DNA of 6,547 bases from Xanthomonas translucens pv. translucens DSM 18974. Lineage in GTDB: Bacteria > Pseudomonadota > Gammaproteobacteria > Xanthomonadales > Xanthomonadaceae. Below the pieces are notes generated by a model. The model was not told the DNA's origin and did no database searches. It saw only the letters and a list, made by a program, of their open reading frames with translations. The position numbers and the translations under genes are program-made. Location: assembly GCF_000331775.1 (NCBI RefSeq), contig NZ_CAPJ01000373.1, positions 1 through 6,547 on the forward strand, in the 5' to 3' direction. Numbering within the stretch: the stretch's first letter is position 1; each line of letters starts with the position of its first letter. Shown piece after piece: positions 1 to 5,329 of the stretch.

Positions 1-312
1 GAGGCCGGCCAGGCGTTCGTGCAGCGCGCTCAGCGGCAGCCGTGCGGCGGCATCGGGCTGCCGGCGCGCGCGCAGGGCGTCGAGGCGATCCAGCGCCGCA
101 TCCATGCCGGGTTCGTGCATCAGCCGCGGCAGCAGCGCGTGCACGCCGTGCGCGGAGGCGGCCGCCAGATAGCGGCCGTCGCACTTGCGCCGCAATAGCC
201 AGGTCGCCTGCGCGAGCAAACGCGCATCGAGGTTGCTGCGCGCGCGCAGCAACCTGGCCGGCAGCAGTTCGATGCATTGGGTATTGAGCAGCAGGGCGGG
301 AGCTGGGCGCAT
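1..312 (-). CDS. Unrecognised protein, N-terminal 104 residues, cut by the window edge
   Basis: This is an open frame from ATG at 312 that runs off the left edge without a stop, so only the N-terminal 104 residues are visible. It begins MRPAPALLLNTQCIELLPAR and is rich in Leu, Arg and Ala, with short amphipathic helical stretches. I see no signal peptide, membrane segment or catalytic motif, and I do not recognise the family. It starts 15 nt after the stop of the PH-domain gene, on the same strand and in the same frame, which suggests it is the last visible gene of the SPFH operon. An in-frame GTG at 318 is an alternative start. Neither start has a strong Shine-Dalgarno sequence, so translation may depend on coupling to the gene before it. 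A 26-bp perfect palindrome lies inside the coding region (230-255). That this strand is coding is likely; function is unknown. Confidence 0.6.
   Translation of the reverse strand, partial: MRPAPALLLNTQCIELLPARLLRARSNLDARLLAQATWLLRRKCDGRYLAAASAHGVHALLPRLMHEPGMDAALDRLDALRARRQPDAAARLPLSALHERLAGL
230..255. repeat. Perfect 26-bp palindrome inside the left-edge gene
   Basis: Arms AGGTTGCTGC and GCAGCAACCT flank a self-complementary GCGCGC centre, so all 26 positions are symmetric with no mismatch. As RNA it could form a hairpin on either strand. It encodes the stretch RLLRARSNL of the leftward protein. No T-run follows on either strand, so it does not look like a classical terminator. Confidence 0.8.
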
Positions 313-327
313 CCGCACAGGGTAGGG

Positions 328-885
328 CTAAGCGTGGTGCGCGGCCAGCCGTTGCAGGTCCTGCAGCAGTTGCCGCGGCTGTTCGGGGCTCAGCAGCAGC
401 CAGCGCCCGTCGCGCAACGGCAGCGCCAGCACGCGGCTGGCATCGGTGAGCAGGCAGAACGCGCGCTGGCCGTTGCGCATGCGGAAATAGCCGGATTTGA
501 AGCCGGGCAAGGTGTAAGCGATGCTCCTGCGGGTCGGCGCGAATTCGCCGTGCTCGGCCAGGTCCAGCACGCGTGCCTGCGCCAGATCGATCTGCGCGAT
601 GTCGGTGCGCGCGGCGAACAGGCTGGAGCGGACCAGCAGCGTTGCTCCTTGCAGGCGGATGCCGCGCCGCAGGTAGAACAGACTCAGCACCGTGCCGGTC
701 GTGGGCAGCAGCGCCAGCGTGGCCCAGTGCAGGCGATGGCCGCGGTCCGGACTGGACAGGCCCACGGCGGCGACCAGCCCGGCGGCGAGCAGCAGCGGCA
801 GCCACAGGCCCAGCAGCGGCAGGCGCCCGGGCGGGGCCACGCGGTAGTCGCGGCAGGTCGGTGCGGCGCGGGAATCGCTGCGCAT
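328..885 (-). CDS. Membrane protein with bacterial PH-like domain
   Basis: The protein has 185 residues. After a short cytoplasmic N-terminus come two hydrophobic helices (about 22-44, LPLLGLWLPLLLAAGLVAAV, and about 54-72, WATLALLPTTGTVLSLFYL). A beta-rich domain from about 75 to 165 has the layout of bacterial PH domains of the bPH_5 type: GIRL..ATLLVRSSLF, then the 'DIAQIDLAQARVLDL' strand pair, then a GYFRMRNGQ.AFCLLTD core. A C-terminal helix follows (SPEQPRQLLQDLQRL). Such domains are usually membrane-anchored and mostly of unknown ligand. ATG at 885 was chosen because it follows the hydrolase stop by 5 nt and gives a full-length protein; longer in-frame extensions would overlap the hydrolase gene. 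No strong Shine-Dalgarno is seen, so translational coupling is likely. Domain assignment is by pattern, not by search. Confidence 0.85.
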   Translation of the reverse strand: MRSDSRAAPTCRDYRVAPPGRLPLLGLWLPLLLAAGLVAAVGLSSPDRGHRLHWATLALLPTTGTVLSLFYLRRGIRLQGATLLVRSSLFAARTDIAQIDLAQARVLDLAEHGEFAPTRRSIAYTLPGFKSGYFRMRNGQRAFCLLTDASRVLALPLRDGRWLLLSPEQPRQLLQDLQRLAAHHA

Positions 886-890
886 GGCGG

Positions 891-2207
891 TCACTGGTGT
901 GCGCGGATCCGTTGTGCGCTGATCCACTGCGCGGTGTCGGCGATCAGCTGCGGGTCGACATGTCCGGGGTGCGCGTACTCGGTCGGCGACGGCGCGCCGC
1001 TGCCGGCGATGCCGAGATGGTTGAGCTGCGCATAGCGGTGCAGGGTCGCACGCGGGTTGTCGCCCAGCGCCTGCTGCCAGCGCTGCCAGTCCGGCGCGGT
1101 GACCTGGAAGTCGCGCTCGCCCTGCAGCCACAGCACCGGCTGGCGCAGGGCGAGGACGTCGGCCACCGGATCCACCTTGTCGAACGCGCGCCAGTACGCG
1201 GCTGGCAGGTCCTGCGGCGAATCGGTCCGCGCCACCGCACCGTCGCCGCGGACCTTGGCCATGCGCCGCTCGATCTCGGCCACGCGTGCCTTGCCCTCGG
1301 CGGACGGCGTGCCTTGCAGGCCCAGCAGATAGCGGTTCTGGTCGAGCAGCAGGTCCAGCAGCGCGCGCGCCGGTGCCGCCCACAGGACGATGCCGGCGGT
1401 CTTGCCGGACATGCGCGCGATGCGCGCGGCGAGCATGCCGCCCTGGCTGTGGCCCATCACGAAGTTGCGCCTGGGGTCGATGCCCGGCGTGCGCGCCAGC
1501 GCCGCGACCGCGGCGACGGCATCGTCGGTGGTTTCGTCGTCCATGGTGAAGCCGTCCTCCATGCGCCCGGCGAAGCTTTCCGGCAGGGCGAAGCTGCGTT
1601 TGTCGTAGCGCAGCAATGCGATGCCTTGCGCGGCGAGGCCACGCGCGACATCGAGGAACGGCCGGTTCGGGCCGATGCTCTCGTCGCGGTCGAGCGGGCC
1701 GGAGCCCTGCACCAGCACCACGGCCGGGAACGGTCCCTTGCCGGCCGGCAAGGCCAGGGTGCCGGGCAGCGGACCGACCGCGAACGCCTGTTCGGCGAAG
1801 CCGGCATCGGCGGCGGGTGGCGGCGGTGCCGGTGGCGCCGCCGGGGTCAGCAGCAGGCCGGCGATCTTGCCGTCGGCGTTCACCGAGACATGCAACAGCA
1901 TCGCCCCGCGTTCGAACTGCAGGCGTTGCTCGATCAGGCTCAGTCCCTGTTGCTGGCGTTCGCTGGCGGTGCCGCGCTGCTGCAACGCGCCCATCTGCGC
2001 GGACACGCTGTGCCAGGCCTCGGCCAGTTTCTCGGCCGGCACCGCTTGCGCCATCGCGGGCGTGAAGTCGCGTTCGGCCGCAGCGATGTCGCCGGCCTGC
2101 AGGCGATCCAGCAGCGTATCGGCGGCCTGTTGCGGCGAGGCGGCCAGCGCGGCGGCCGGGGGCAGCAGCAATGCCAGGAACGGGATGAAGCAGCGGCGTC
2201 CGCGCAT
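891..2207 (-). CDS. Exported alpha/beta hydrolase with N-terminal DUF3887 domain
   Basis: The protein has 438 residues. An N-terminal signal peptide (about 1-23: RGRRC, a hydrophobic core, then a PPAAALAA cleavage region) predicts export to the periplasm. Residues about 24-122 form a helical, then beta, domain of the DUF3887 type. A proline-rich linker follows (about 122-135), then an alpha/beta-hydrolase fold with VVLVQGSGP (oxyanion loop, about 163-171), LLRYDKRS and the nucleophile elbow GHSQGG with Ser254. The likely remaining triad members are Asp366 in LQGERDF and His397 in LNHLG, so the enzyme looks catalytically complete. Related two-domain proteins are annotated as dienelactone-hydrolase-like or acyl hydrolases; the substrate is unknown. 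Its ATG lies 1 nt beyond the DUF4177 stop and its stop is 5 nt before the PH gene, so it sits firmly inside the operon. A weak AGAG-type ribosome site lies inside the preceding gene. Confidence 0.92.
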   Translation of the reverse strand: MRGRRCFIPFLALLLPPAAALAASPQQAADTLLDRLQAGDIAAAERDFTPAMAQAVPAEKLAEAWHSVSAQMGALQQRGTASERQQQGLSLIEQRLQFERGAMLLHVSVNADGKIAGLLLTPAAPPAPPPPAADAGFAEQAFAVGPLPGTLALPAGKGPFPAVVLVQGSGPLDRDESIGPNRPFLDVARGLAAQGIALLRYDKRSFALPESFAGRMEDGFTMDDETTDDAVAAVAALARTPGIDPRRNFVMGHSQGGMLAARIARMSGKTAGIVLWAAPARALLDLLLDQNRYLLGLQGTPSAEGKARVAEIERRMAKVRGDGAVARTDSPQDLPAAYWRAFDKVDPVADVLALRQPVLWLQGERDFQVTAPDWQRWQQALGDNPRATLHRYAQLNHLGIAGSGAPSPTEYAHPGHVDPQLIADTAQWISAQRIRAHQ

Positions 2208-2208
2208 G

Positions 2209-2394
2209 TCAGCTCTGCTTCTTGAAGACCAGCAGTATCGGCTGCAGACGTGGCGAGTTGATCACGCTGACCAGTTCCCAGCCCAGGGCGCCGTGCTTGT
2301 TCAGTTCGGCTTGGATCGGTTCGGGGTCCGCTCTGCCGAGGAAGGTGAGCTTGAACTTCACTTCGACGGTGAGGTAGGTCCAACGTGTGCTCAT
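2209..2394 (-). CDS. DUF4177 domain protein
   Basis: This 61-residue protein begins [18 protein letters not shown]. It carries the DUF4177 pattern: an initial beta strand (WTYLTVEVK), a helix (PEPIQAELNKHGALG), the diagnostic GWELVSV, and a closing strand that ends in LVFKK. It lacks membrane segments and a signal, so it should be cytoplasmic. The molecular role of DUF4177 is not established; members are often small partners of membrane proteins. Its ATG overlaps the RHH gene stop in an ATGA arrangement, and its own TGA lies 1 nt before the hydrolase ATG, which implies tightly coupled translation. A longer in-frame extension to 2610 exists, but its sequence (arginine/alanine-rich, no motif) is the out-of-frame shadow of the RHH gene and was rejected. 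Confidence 0.88.
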   Translation of the reverse strand: MSTRWTYLTVEVKFKLTFLGRADPEPIQAELNKHGALGWELVSVINSPRLQPILLVFKKQS

Positions 2395-2570
2395 GGCTTG
2401 GGTTCCTTGTCGTCGCCGGGCTTGGGCAGCCGGCCGGCCTTGCGCAGCGCGTCGCGCAACACGTATTCGATCTGCGCGTTGAGGCTGCGCAGCTCGTCGT
2501 CGGCCCAGCGCTGCACCGCCGCCAGCACGTCGGCGTTGATGCGCAGCGGATAGGCCTTCTTCTCGCTCAT
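2391..2570 (-). CDS. Arc-type ribbon-helix-helix DNA-binding protein
   Basis: This 59-residue protein begins [20 protein letters not shown]. It has the Arc/MetJ ribbon-helix-helix layout: a beta strand KKAYPLRI (about 4-11) that would pair with a second subunit and read the DNA major groove, helix [16 protein letters not shown], the turn LRSLNAQ with the family-typical RS-N-QI, and helix [15 protein letters not shown] charged tail ([12 protein letters not shown]) follows. The start is supported by a good Shine-Dalgarno AGGAG at 2584-2580, 9 nt before ATG, and the stop overlaps the DUF4177 start by 4 nt. RHH proteins of this size usually repress their own operons from inverted repeats. The palindrome at 3547-3563 ahead of the SPFH gene is the natural candidate target (inference). 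No toxin-like partner is seen, so a toxin-antitoxin role is less likely. Confidence 0.88.
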   Translation of the reverse strand: MSEKKAYPLRINADVLAAVQRWADDELRSLNAQIEYVLRDALRKAGRLPKPGDDKEPKP

Positions 2571-2590
2571 GCGGGATGGCTCCTGTGCAT

Positions 2591-2612
2591 CCGTGCGGCC
2601 GCTGCCGCACGG
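2591..2612 (-). other. Intercistronic stem-loop between SPFH and RHH genes
   Basis: On the transcribed (minus) strand, CCGTGCGGC and GCCGCACGG form a perfect 9-bp stem around the loop AGCG. It begins about 20 nt after the SPFH stop and ends about 6 nt before the AGGAG of the RHH gene. No uridine run follows, so a full intrinsic terminator is unlikely. A role in mRNA stability, processing or partial attenuation fits better and would allow SPFH to be made in excess of the downstream proteins. Confidence 0.65.
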
Positions 2613-2631
2613 AAGTGGCGGGGCTCGCGCA

Positions 2632-3516
2632 TCAGTACAGGGAGCCGGCGTTGACGATCGGTTGCGCGCCGCGGTCCGAGCACAGCACGGTCAGCAGGTT
2701 GCTGACCATATGCGCCTTGCGTTCCTCGTCCAGTTGCACGGTGCCGTTCTTCTCCAGTTCGGTCAGCGCCATCTCGACCATGCCCACCGCGCCGGCGACG
2801 ATGCGCGTGCGTGCGGCGATCACCGCATTGGCTTGCTGTCGCTGCAGCATCGCCTGGGCGATTTCCGGCGCGTAGGCGAGGTGGCTGATGCGCGCTTCGA
2901 TCACGTCCACGCCGGCCTGGGTCAGGCGCTCGTCGAGGTGGCGTTTGAGCTGCTCGCTGATCTCGGTGGGGTGGCTGCGCAGCGAGATCTGGCCGTCCTC
3001 GTGCTGGTCGTAGGGATAGCTGGTGGCCATCGCGCGCAGCGCCGATTCGGACTGGATGTGCACGAAGCTCTCATAGTCGTCGACGTTGTACACCGCCTCG
3101 GACGCATCGATCACCTGCCACACGATCACCGCGGCGATCTCGATCGGGCTACCGTCCAGTTCGTTGACCTTGAGCCGGCCGCTCTCGAAGTTGCGCACGC
3201 GCTGGCTGACTTTTTTCTTGGAATAGAAGGGATTGTTCCAGCGCAGGCCGTTGTCCTTGACCGTGCCCACGTACTTGCCGAACAGGCTCAGTACCGCGGC
3301 CTGGTTCGGCTGCACCGTGTACAGGCCGCACAGGCTGGACAGTGCGACGGCGCCGAGCAGCAGCGACAGCAGCACCAGCGGCAGCGAGCTTGGCCCGTCG
3401 CCGACCGGGTCCTTGGTGATGCCGACGCCAAACAGCCACAGCGCCAGTCCGGCCAGGACCAGGACGCCGAGCAGGAGCGGAATGCCGGGCAGCGAGCGAA
3501 GCGTGCGTTCTTTCAT
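2632..3516 (-). CDS. SPFH domain (stomatin/prohibitin-like) membrane protein
   Basis: The protein has 294 residues. Two N-terminal membrane segments lie at about 11-33 ([20 protein letters not shown]) and 45-64 ([20 protein letters not shown]). The SPFH/Band 7 domain (about 65-215) opens with [23 protein letters not shown] and continues through [24 protein letters not shown], the [13 protein letters not shown] strand, and [12 protein letters not shown] to the [22 protein letters not shown] motif. A helical region follows (about 216-275, [19 protein letters not shown]...) that in this family drives oligomerisation. SPFH proteins form large ring- or cage-like assemblies at the membrane and organise proteases or lipids; the partner here is unknown. 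ATG at 3516 was chosen because the protein aligns sensibly from MKERT and because the promoter and palindrome lie just upstream. The longer frame to 3636 would run through that promoter. The Shine-Dalgarno is weak. It is the first gene of the operon. Confidence 0.92.
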   Translation of the reverse strand: MKERTLRSLPGIPLLLGVLVLAGLALWLFGVGITKDPVGDGPSSLPLVLLSLLLGAVALSSLCGLYTVQPNQAAVLSLFGKYVGTVKDNGLRWNNPFYSKKKVSQRVRNFESGRLKVNELDGSPIEIAAVIVWQVIDASEAVYNVDDYESFVHIQSESALRAMATSYPYDQHEDGQISLRSHPTEISEQLKRHLDERLTQAGVDVIEARISHLAYAPEIAQAMLQRQQANAVIAARTRIVAGAVGMVEMALTELEKNGTVQLDEERKAHMVSNLLTVLCSDRGAQPIVNAGSLY

Positions 3517-3544
3517 GGCGGGGTTCCCAAAGGGGTGTGAGCAA

Positions 3545-3572
3545 AAGATATCACTTTGATATCGGTTTGCAA
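3545..3572 (-). promoter_or_regulatory. Candidate promoter of the SPFH operon
   Basis: Read on the minus strand, TTGCAA (3572-3567) and TATCTT (3550-3545) are separated by 16 nt; each matches 4 of 6 positions of the sigma-70 -35 and -10 consensus. A start about 7 nt further on would give a leader of about 20 nt before the SPFH ATG. The AT-rich patch stands out in an otherwise GC-rich region. Confidence 0.5.
3547..3563. promoter_or_regulatory. 17-bp perfect inverted repeat, likely operator of the SPFH operon
   Basis: GATATCA and TGATATC flank a 3-nt spacer (minus strand GATATCAAAGTGATATC), with half-site centres 10 bp, one helical turn, apart. This geometry suits two ribbon-helix-helix dimers bound side by side. 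It covers most of the promoter spacer and most of the -10 box, so an occupied site should block RNA polymerase. It begins 30 nt upstream of the SPFH ATG. Binding by the operon's own RHH protein is inferred. Confidence 0.7.
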
Positions 3573-3768
3573 GAGGGGTGCCATGTTGCTGCGGCGCCGA
3601 TCGAGCGGCGGCGCTTGGCGAAGGCATTGCCGTCATGGCTGCCGGGGAGTGCGCTGCGCGCTGGTGGCTGCTGCCTCAGGCACGATGCGTCGCCCGTACA
3701 GGCACGGCGTTGCCGCCCGGCACCGCTGCGGGCAGAGGACACGGCGTGCGCTGCGGCAGACGCGGCGA

Positions 3769-4080
3769 TCAGCCGTCGATGATGACCACGGGCGTGCGCA
3801 GCGTGGCCAGGTGATGGGTGCCGACGGCGATGTCGCTGCGGTAGCAACCGGGGACATCGACGGTGCAGCGTTTGCCGACGCGCACGCCTGCGGCGATGTC
3901 CACGCGCCGGCCCAGCGTCGCGTGGCTGCCGATCACCGCTTGCGCACCGATGAAAACCCCGGCGTCGATCCATGCCGACGCGCCGATCTTCGCGCCGTGT
4001 TCCAGCACGGCCGCGGTTCTGATCCAGGCGTTGTAGGCGATGTCGCAGTGCGCGCCGACGATCGCGCCGGCGCCGACCAT
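3769..4080 (-). pseudogene. Left-handed beta-helix (hexapeptide repeat) acyltransferase remnant
   Basis: Read from ATG at 4080, this is a 103-residue frame made almost entirely of hexapeptide repeats, about 13 in a row (VGAGAI VGAHCD IAYNAW IRTAAV ... IGASAW IDAGVF IGAQAV IGSHAT LGRRVD IAAGVR VGKRCT). It ends in GTHHLATLRTPVVIIDG. This is the left-handed parallel beta-helix of bacterial acyl- and acetyltransferases that act on sugars, lipids or amino acids; the acceptor cannot be told. Family members are usually about 170-220 residues, so an N-terminal part seems missing. The frame is continuous with the Rieske remnant upstream: the residues just before the repeats (RYATSDTVLLAHLQGAEM) are Rieske-oxygenase-like. 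An AAGG 7 nt before ATG 4080 could allow independent translation, so a short functional protein is not excluded. It is called a pseudogene on its truncation and damaged neighbour; confidence in the fold is high, in the status moderate. Confidence 0.6.
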
Positions 4081-5067
4081 CTCGGCGCCTTGCAGATGCG
4101 CCAGCAGCACCGTATCGGAGGTCGCGTAGCGGTGCTTCTTGCGTGCGGTGACGTACTACGCGGTGAGCTCGGTGCGCTGTGCGCAGACCGGTTGGTGATG
4201 CTCGATGATGAAGGAATAGCCGCCCGACCCCGAGGCGATATGCAGAGTGGGGTACAGCAGCCAGTTCAGGTACCAGTCGTCGTTGCCGAAGCGCTGGACC
4301 TTGTCGTGCCAGGCGTAGTGCGGCAGCGACTGCAGCGGTTCGTTCAAGCCGTCGTTGCTGAAACTACGCTGGCGCGCCAGGTGTTCGGCCTGCGCGGCGC
4401 TGCCTTGCGCGTGATAGCGGTGCGCATCGGCGATGCGGGCGTCGTCCATCTGCACCTGGAACTTCACCTGCCGGGCCAGGGTGCGTGCATGCACGAAGCG
4501 CGGGTGCAGCGCATCGCGCAGGTTCTCGTAGGCCAGCTTCCAGTTGAAGTTGGCCTCGAAGGTCGCGACCAACACTTCGCTGTCGAACTGTTCGGACGCC
4601 CGCCGCAGCATGTCCAGCGCCGGCAGCGATAACTGCGCTTCCAGTGGCAGCGGATCTGCGGAAACATTGTCGCCGATGCAGGCCACGGCGAAGCGCTTGA
4701 GCCGCAGGCATGCGCGTTGCTGCGGCGGCAGGCGATAGGCGTCGTCGTGGAACGGGATGTTCTCGATCCCGCCCTCGGCGCCGTAGCGCCAGCCGTAATA
4801 GCCGCAGACCAGCGGGCGCACGCCCTGCGGCTGTTGCTGCAGCGGGTTCTGGCGATGCAGGCACAGGTTGTGGAACGCGCGCAGCTCGCCATCGACGTTC
4901 TGCACCACCACATCCACCCCGCACACCGAGCGGCGCACGAAGGCGTTGTGCTTGTCCAGCAGCATGCGCGGGGCGACGAACTGCCACAGCGGCCGCATCA
5001 GCCGCTCGCGCTCGCGGGCGAACTAGGCCTCGTCGATGTAGGCCTCGGCCGGGATCAGCGAGTGCAT
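4081..5067 (-). pseudogene. Broken Rieske-type ring-hydroxylating oxygenase alpha subunit
   Basis: The frame starts MHSLIPAEAYIDEA, hits TAG at 5025-5023, then continues FARERERLMRPLWQFVAPR as expected for this family. The longest open part, 4156-4998, has 280 residues from its first ATG. Numbered from that ATG, the Rieske motif reads CLH (Cys46, His48), 16 residues, then CGYY (Cys65, Tyr68). The second cluster histidine (normally CxYHGW) is tyrosine, so a normal 2Fe-2S cluster could not form. The mononuclear iron site looks intact: NWKLAYENLRDALHPRFVH with Asp162, His165, His170. A second in-frame TAG lies at 4158-4156, after RTELTA, and Rieske-like sequence (YVTARKKHRYATSD) resumes beyond it. 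The last C-terminal helices are missing where the frame enters hexapeptide repeats. Intact relatives hydroxylate or demethylate small molecules with a reductase partner; none is encoded here. Two stops, a lost ligand and a lost C-terminus make inactivity very likely. Confidence 0.85.
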
Positions 5068-5096
5068 GGGCGGGGCGCTGCGGCGTGGAGGTTTCC

Positions 5097-5144
5097 GCAG
5101 ACGCCGGCCGGCAGCGCTGCCGGCGCATGGCGGCACGCGTCTGC
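5097..5144. repeat. Nested inverted repeats upstream of the Rieske remnant
   Basis: Outer arms GCAGACGC (5097-5104) and GCGTCTGC (5137-5144) are perfectly complementary. They enclose a perfect 18-bp palindrome, GCCGGCAGCGCTGCCGGC, at 5107-5124. The structure lies 30 nt upstream of the Rieske remnant start and would sit in its leader if that gene is transcribed from the intergenic region. No T-run follows. Confidence 0.65.
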
Positions 5145-5148
5145 AGGT

Positions 5149-5166
5149 GTCGCGCGGGCGCGCGAC
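5149..5166. repeat. GC-rich 8-bp inverted repeat
   Basis: GTCGCGCG and CGCGCGAC are separated by only GG, forming a perfect 8-bp stem immediately beside the nested repeats at 5097-5144. A third, weaker hairpin follows at 5178-5191 (GCACT, CGGC, AGTGC). Confidence 0.6.
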
Positions 5167-5239
5167 GATCGGTAGGTGCACTCGGCAGTGCGTCGCTTCA
5201 TGGCAGCGTCCCAGGCGTGGACGATGAAGATAGCATCCC

Positions 5240-5268
5240 GTCCTGCGCGCGCGGCGCCGGCGCAGGAC
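5240..5268. repeat. 9-bp inverted repeat upstream of purT
   Basis: GTCCTGCGC (5240-5248) and GCGCAGGAC (5260-5268) are perfectly complementary around 11 nt. The right arm ends about 20 nt before the candidate purT -10 box, so it overlaps the -35 region. It could be an operator or a hairpin that limits divergent transcription. It does not resemble the E. coli PurR box. Confidence 0.55.
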
Positions 5269-5288
5269 TGTCGGCAGCGGGCGGCAGC

Positions 5289-5294
5289 TAGAAT
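5289..5294 (+). promoter_or_regulatory. Candidate purT -10 box
   Basis: TAGAAT matches 5 of 6 positions of the sigma-70 -10 consensus and lies 35 nt before the purT ATG, leaving a leader of about 29 nt. No good -35 hexamer is present at 16-18 nt spacing (best is CTGTCG at 15 nt, 3 of 6), so the promoter would be weak or activator-dependent. Confidence 0.4.
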
Positions 5295-5329
5295 GGTGTC
5301 TTCTCTCTATTCGCGCAGGCACCGCCGCC

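Noticed and set aside
1736..1753. 18-bp palindrome CCTTGCCGGCCGGCAAGG in the hydrolase gene
   Set aside because: Composed mostly of G and C inside a conserved coding region; symmetry of this length is plausible by chance at this composition.
277..2553. Long rightward open frames (252, 550 and 310 residues) opposite the operon
   Set aside because: Their products are Arg/Gln/Ala-rich with no domain, and they lie antisense to genes with clear motifs (GHSQGG hydrolase, PH domain, DUF4177). They are GC-skew shadows.
2209..2570. RHH plus DUF4177 pair as a toxin-antitoxin system
   Set aside because: The RHH protein looks antitoxin-like, but DUF4177 is not a known toxin fold and the pair is embedded in a longer membrane-protein operon.
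3208..3220. T-run in the SPFH gene as a terminator
   Set aside because: It encodes consecutive lysines in a well-conserved part of the protein and has no preceding GC-rich hairpin on the relevant strand.
3517..3636. Upstream start for the SPFH protein at 3636
   Set aside because: It would place the promoter and the palindrome inside the coding sequence and add about 40 residues with no membrane or SPFH character.
3556..4632. Rightward 358-residue open frame
   Set aside because: It is antisense to the Rieske and hexapeptide-repeat remnants, whose family motifs are unmistakable on the other strand, and its product shows no recognisable pattern.
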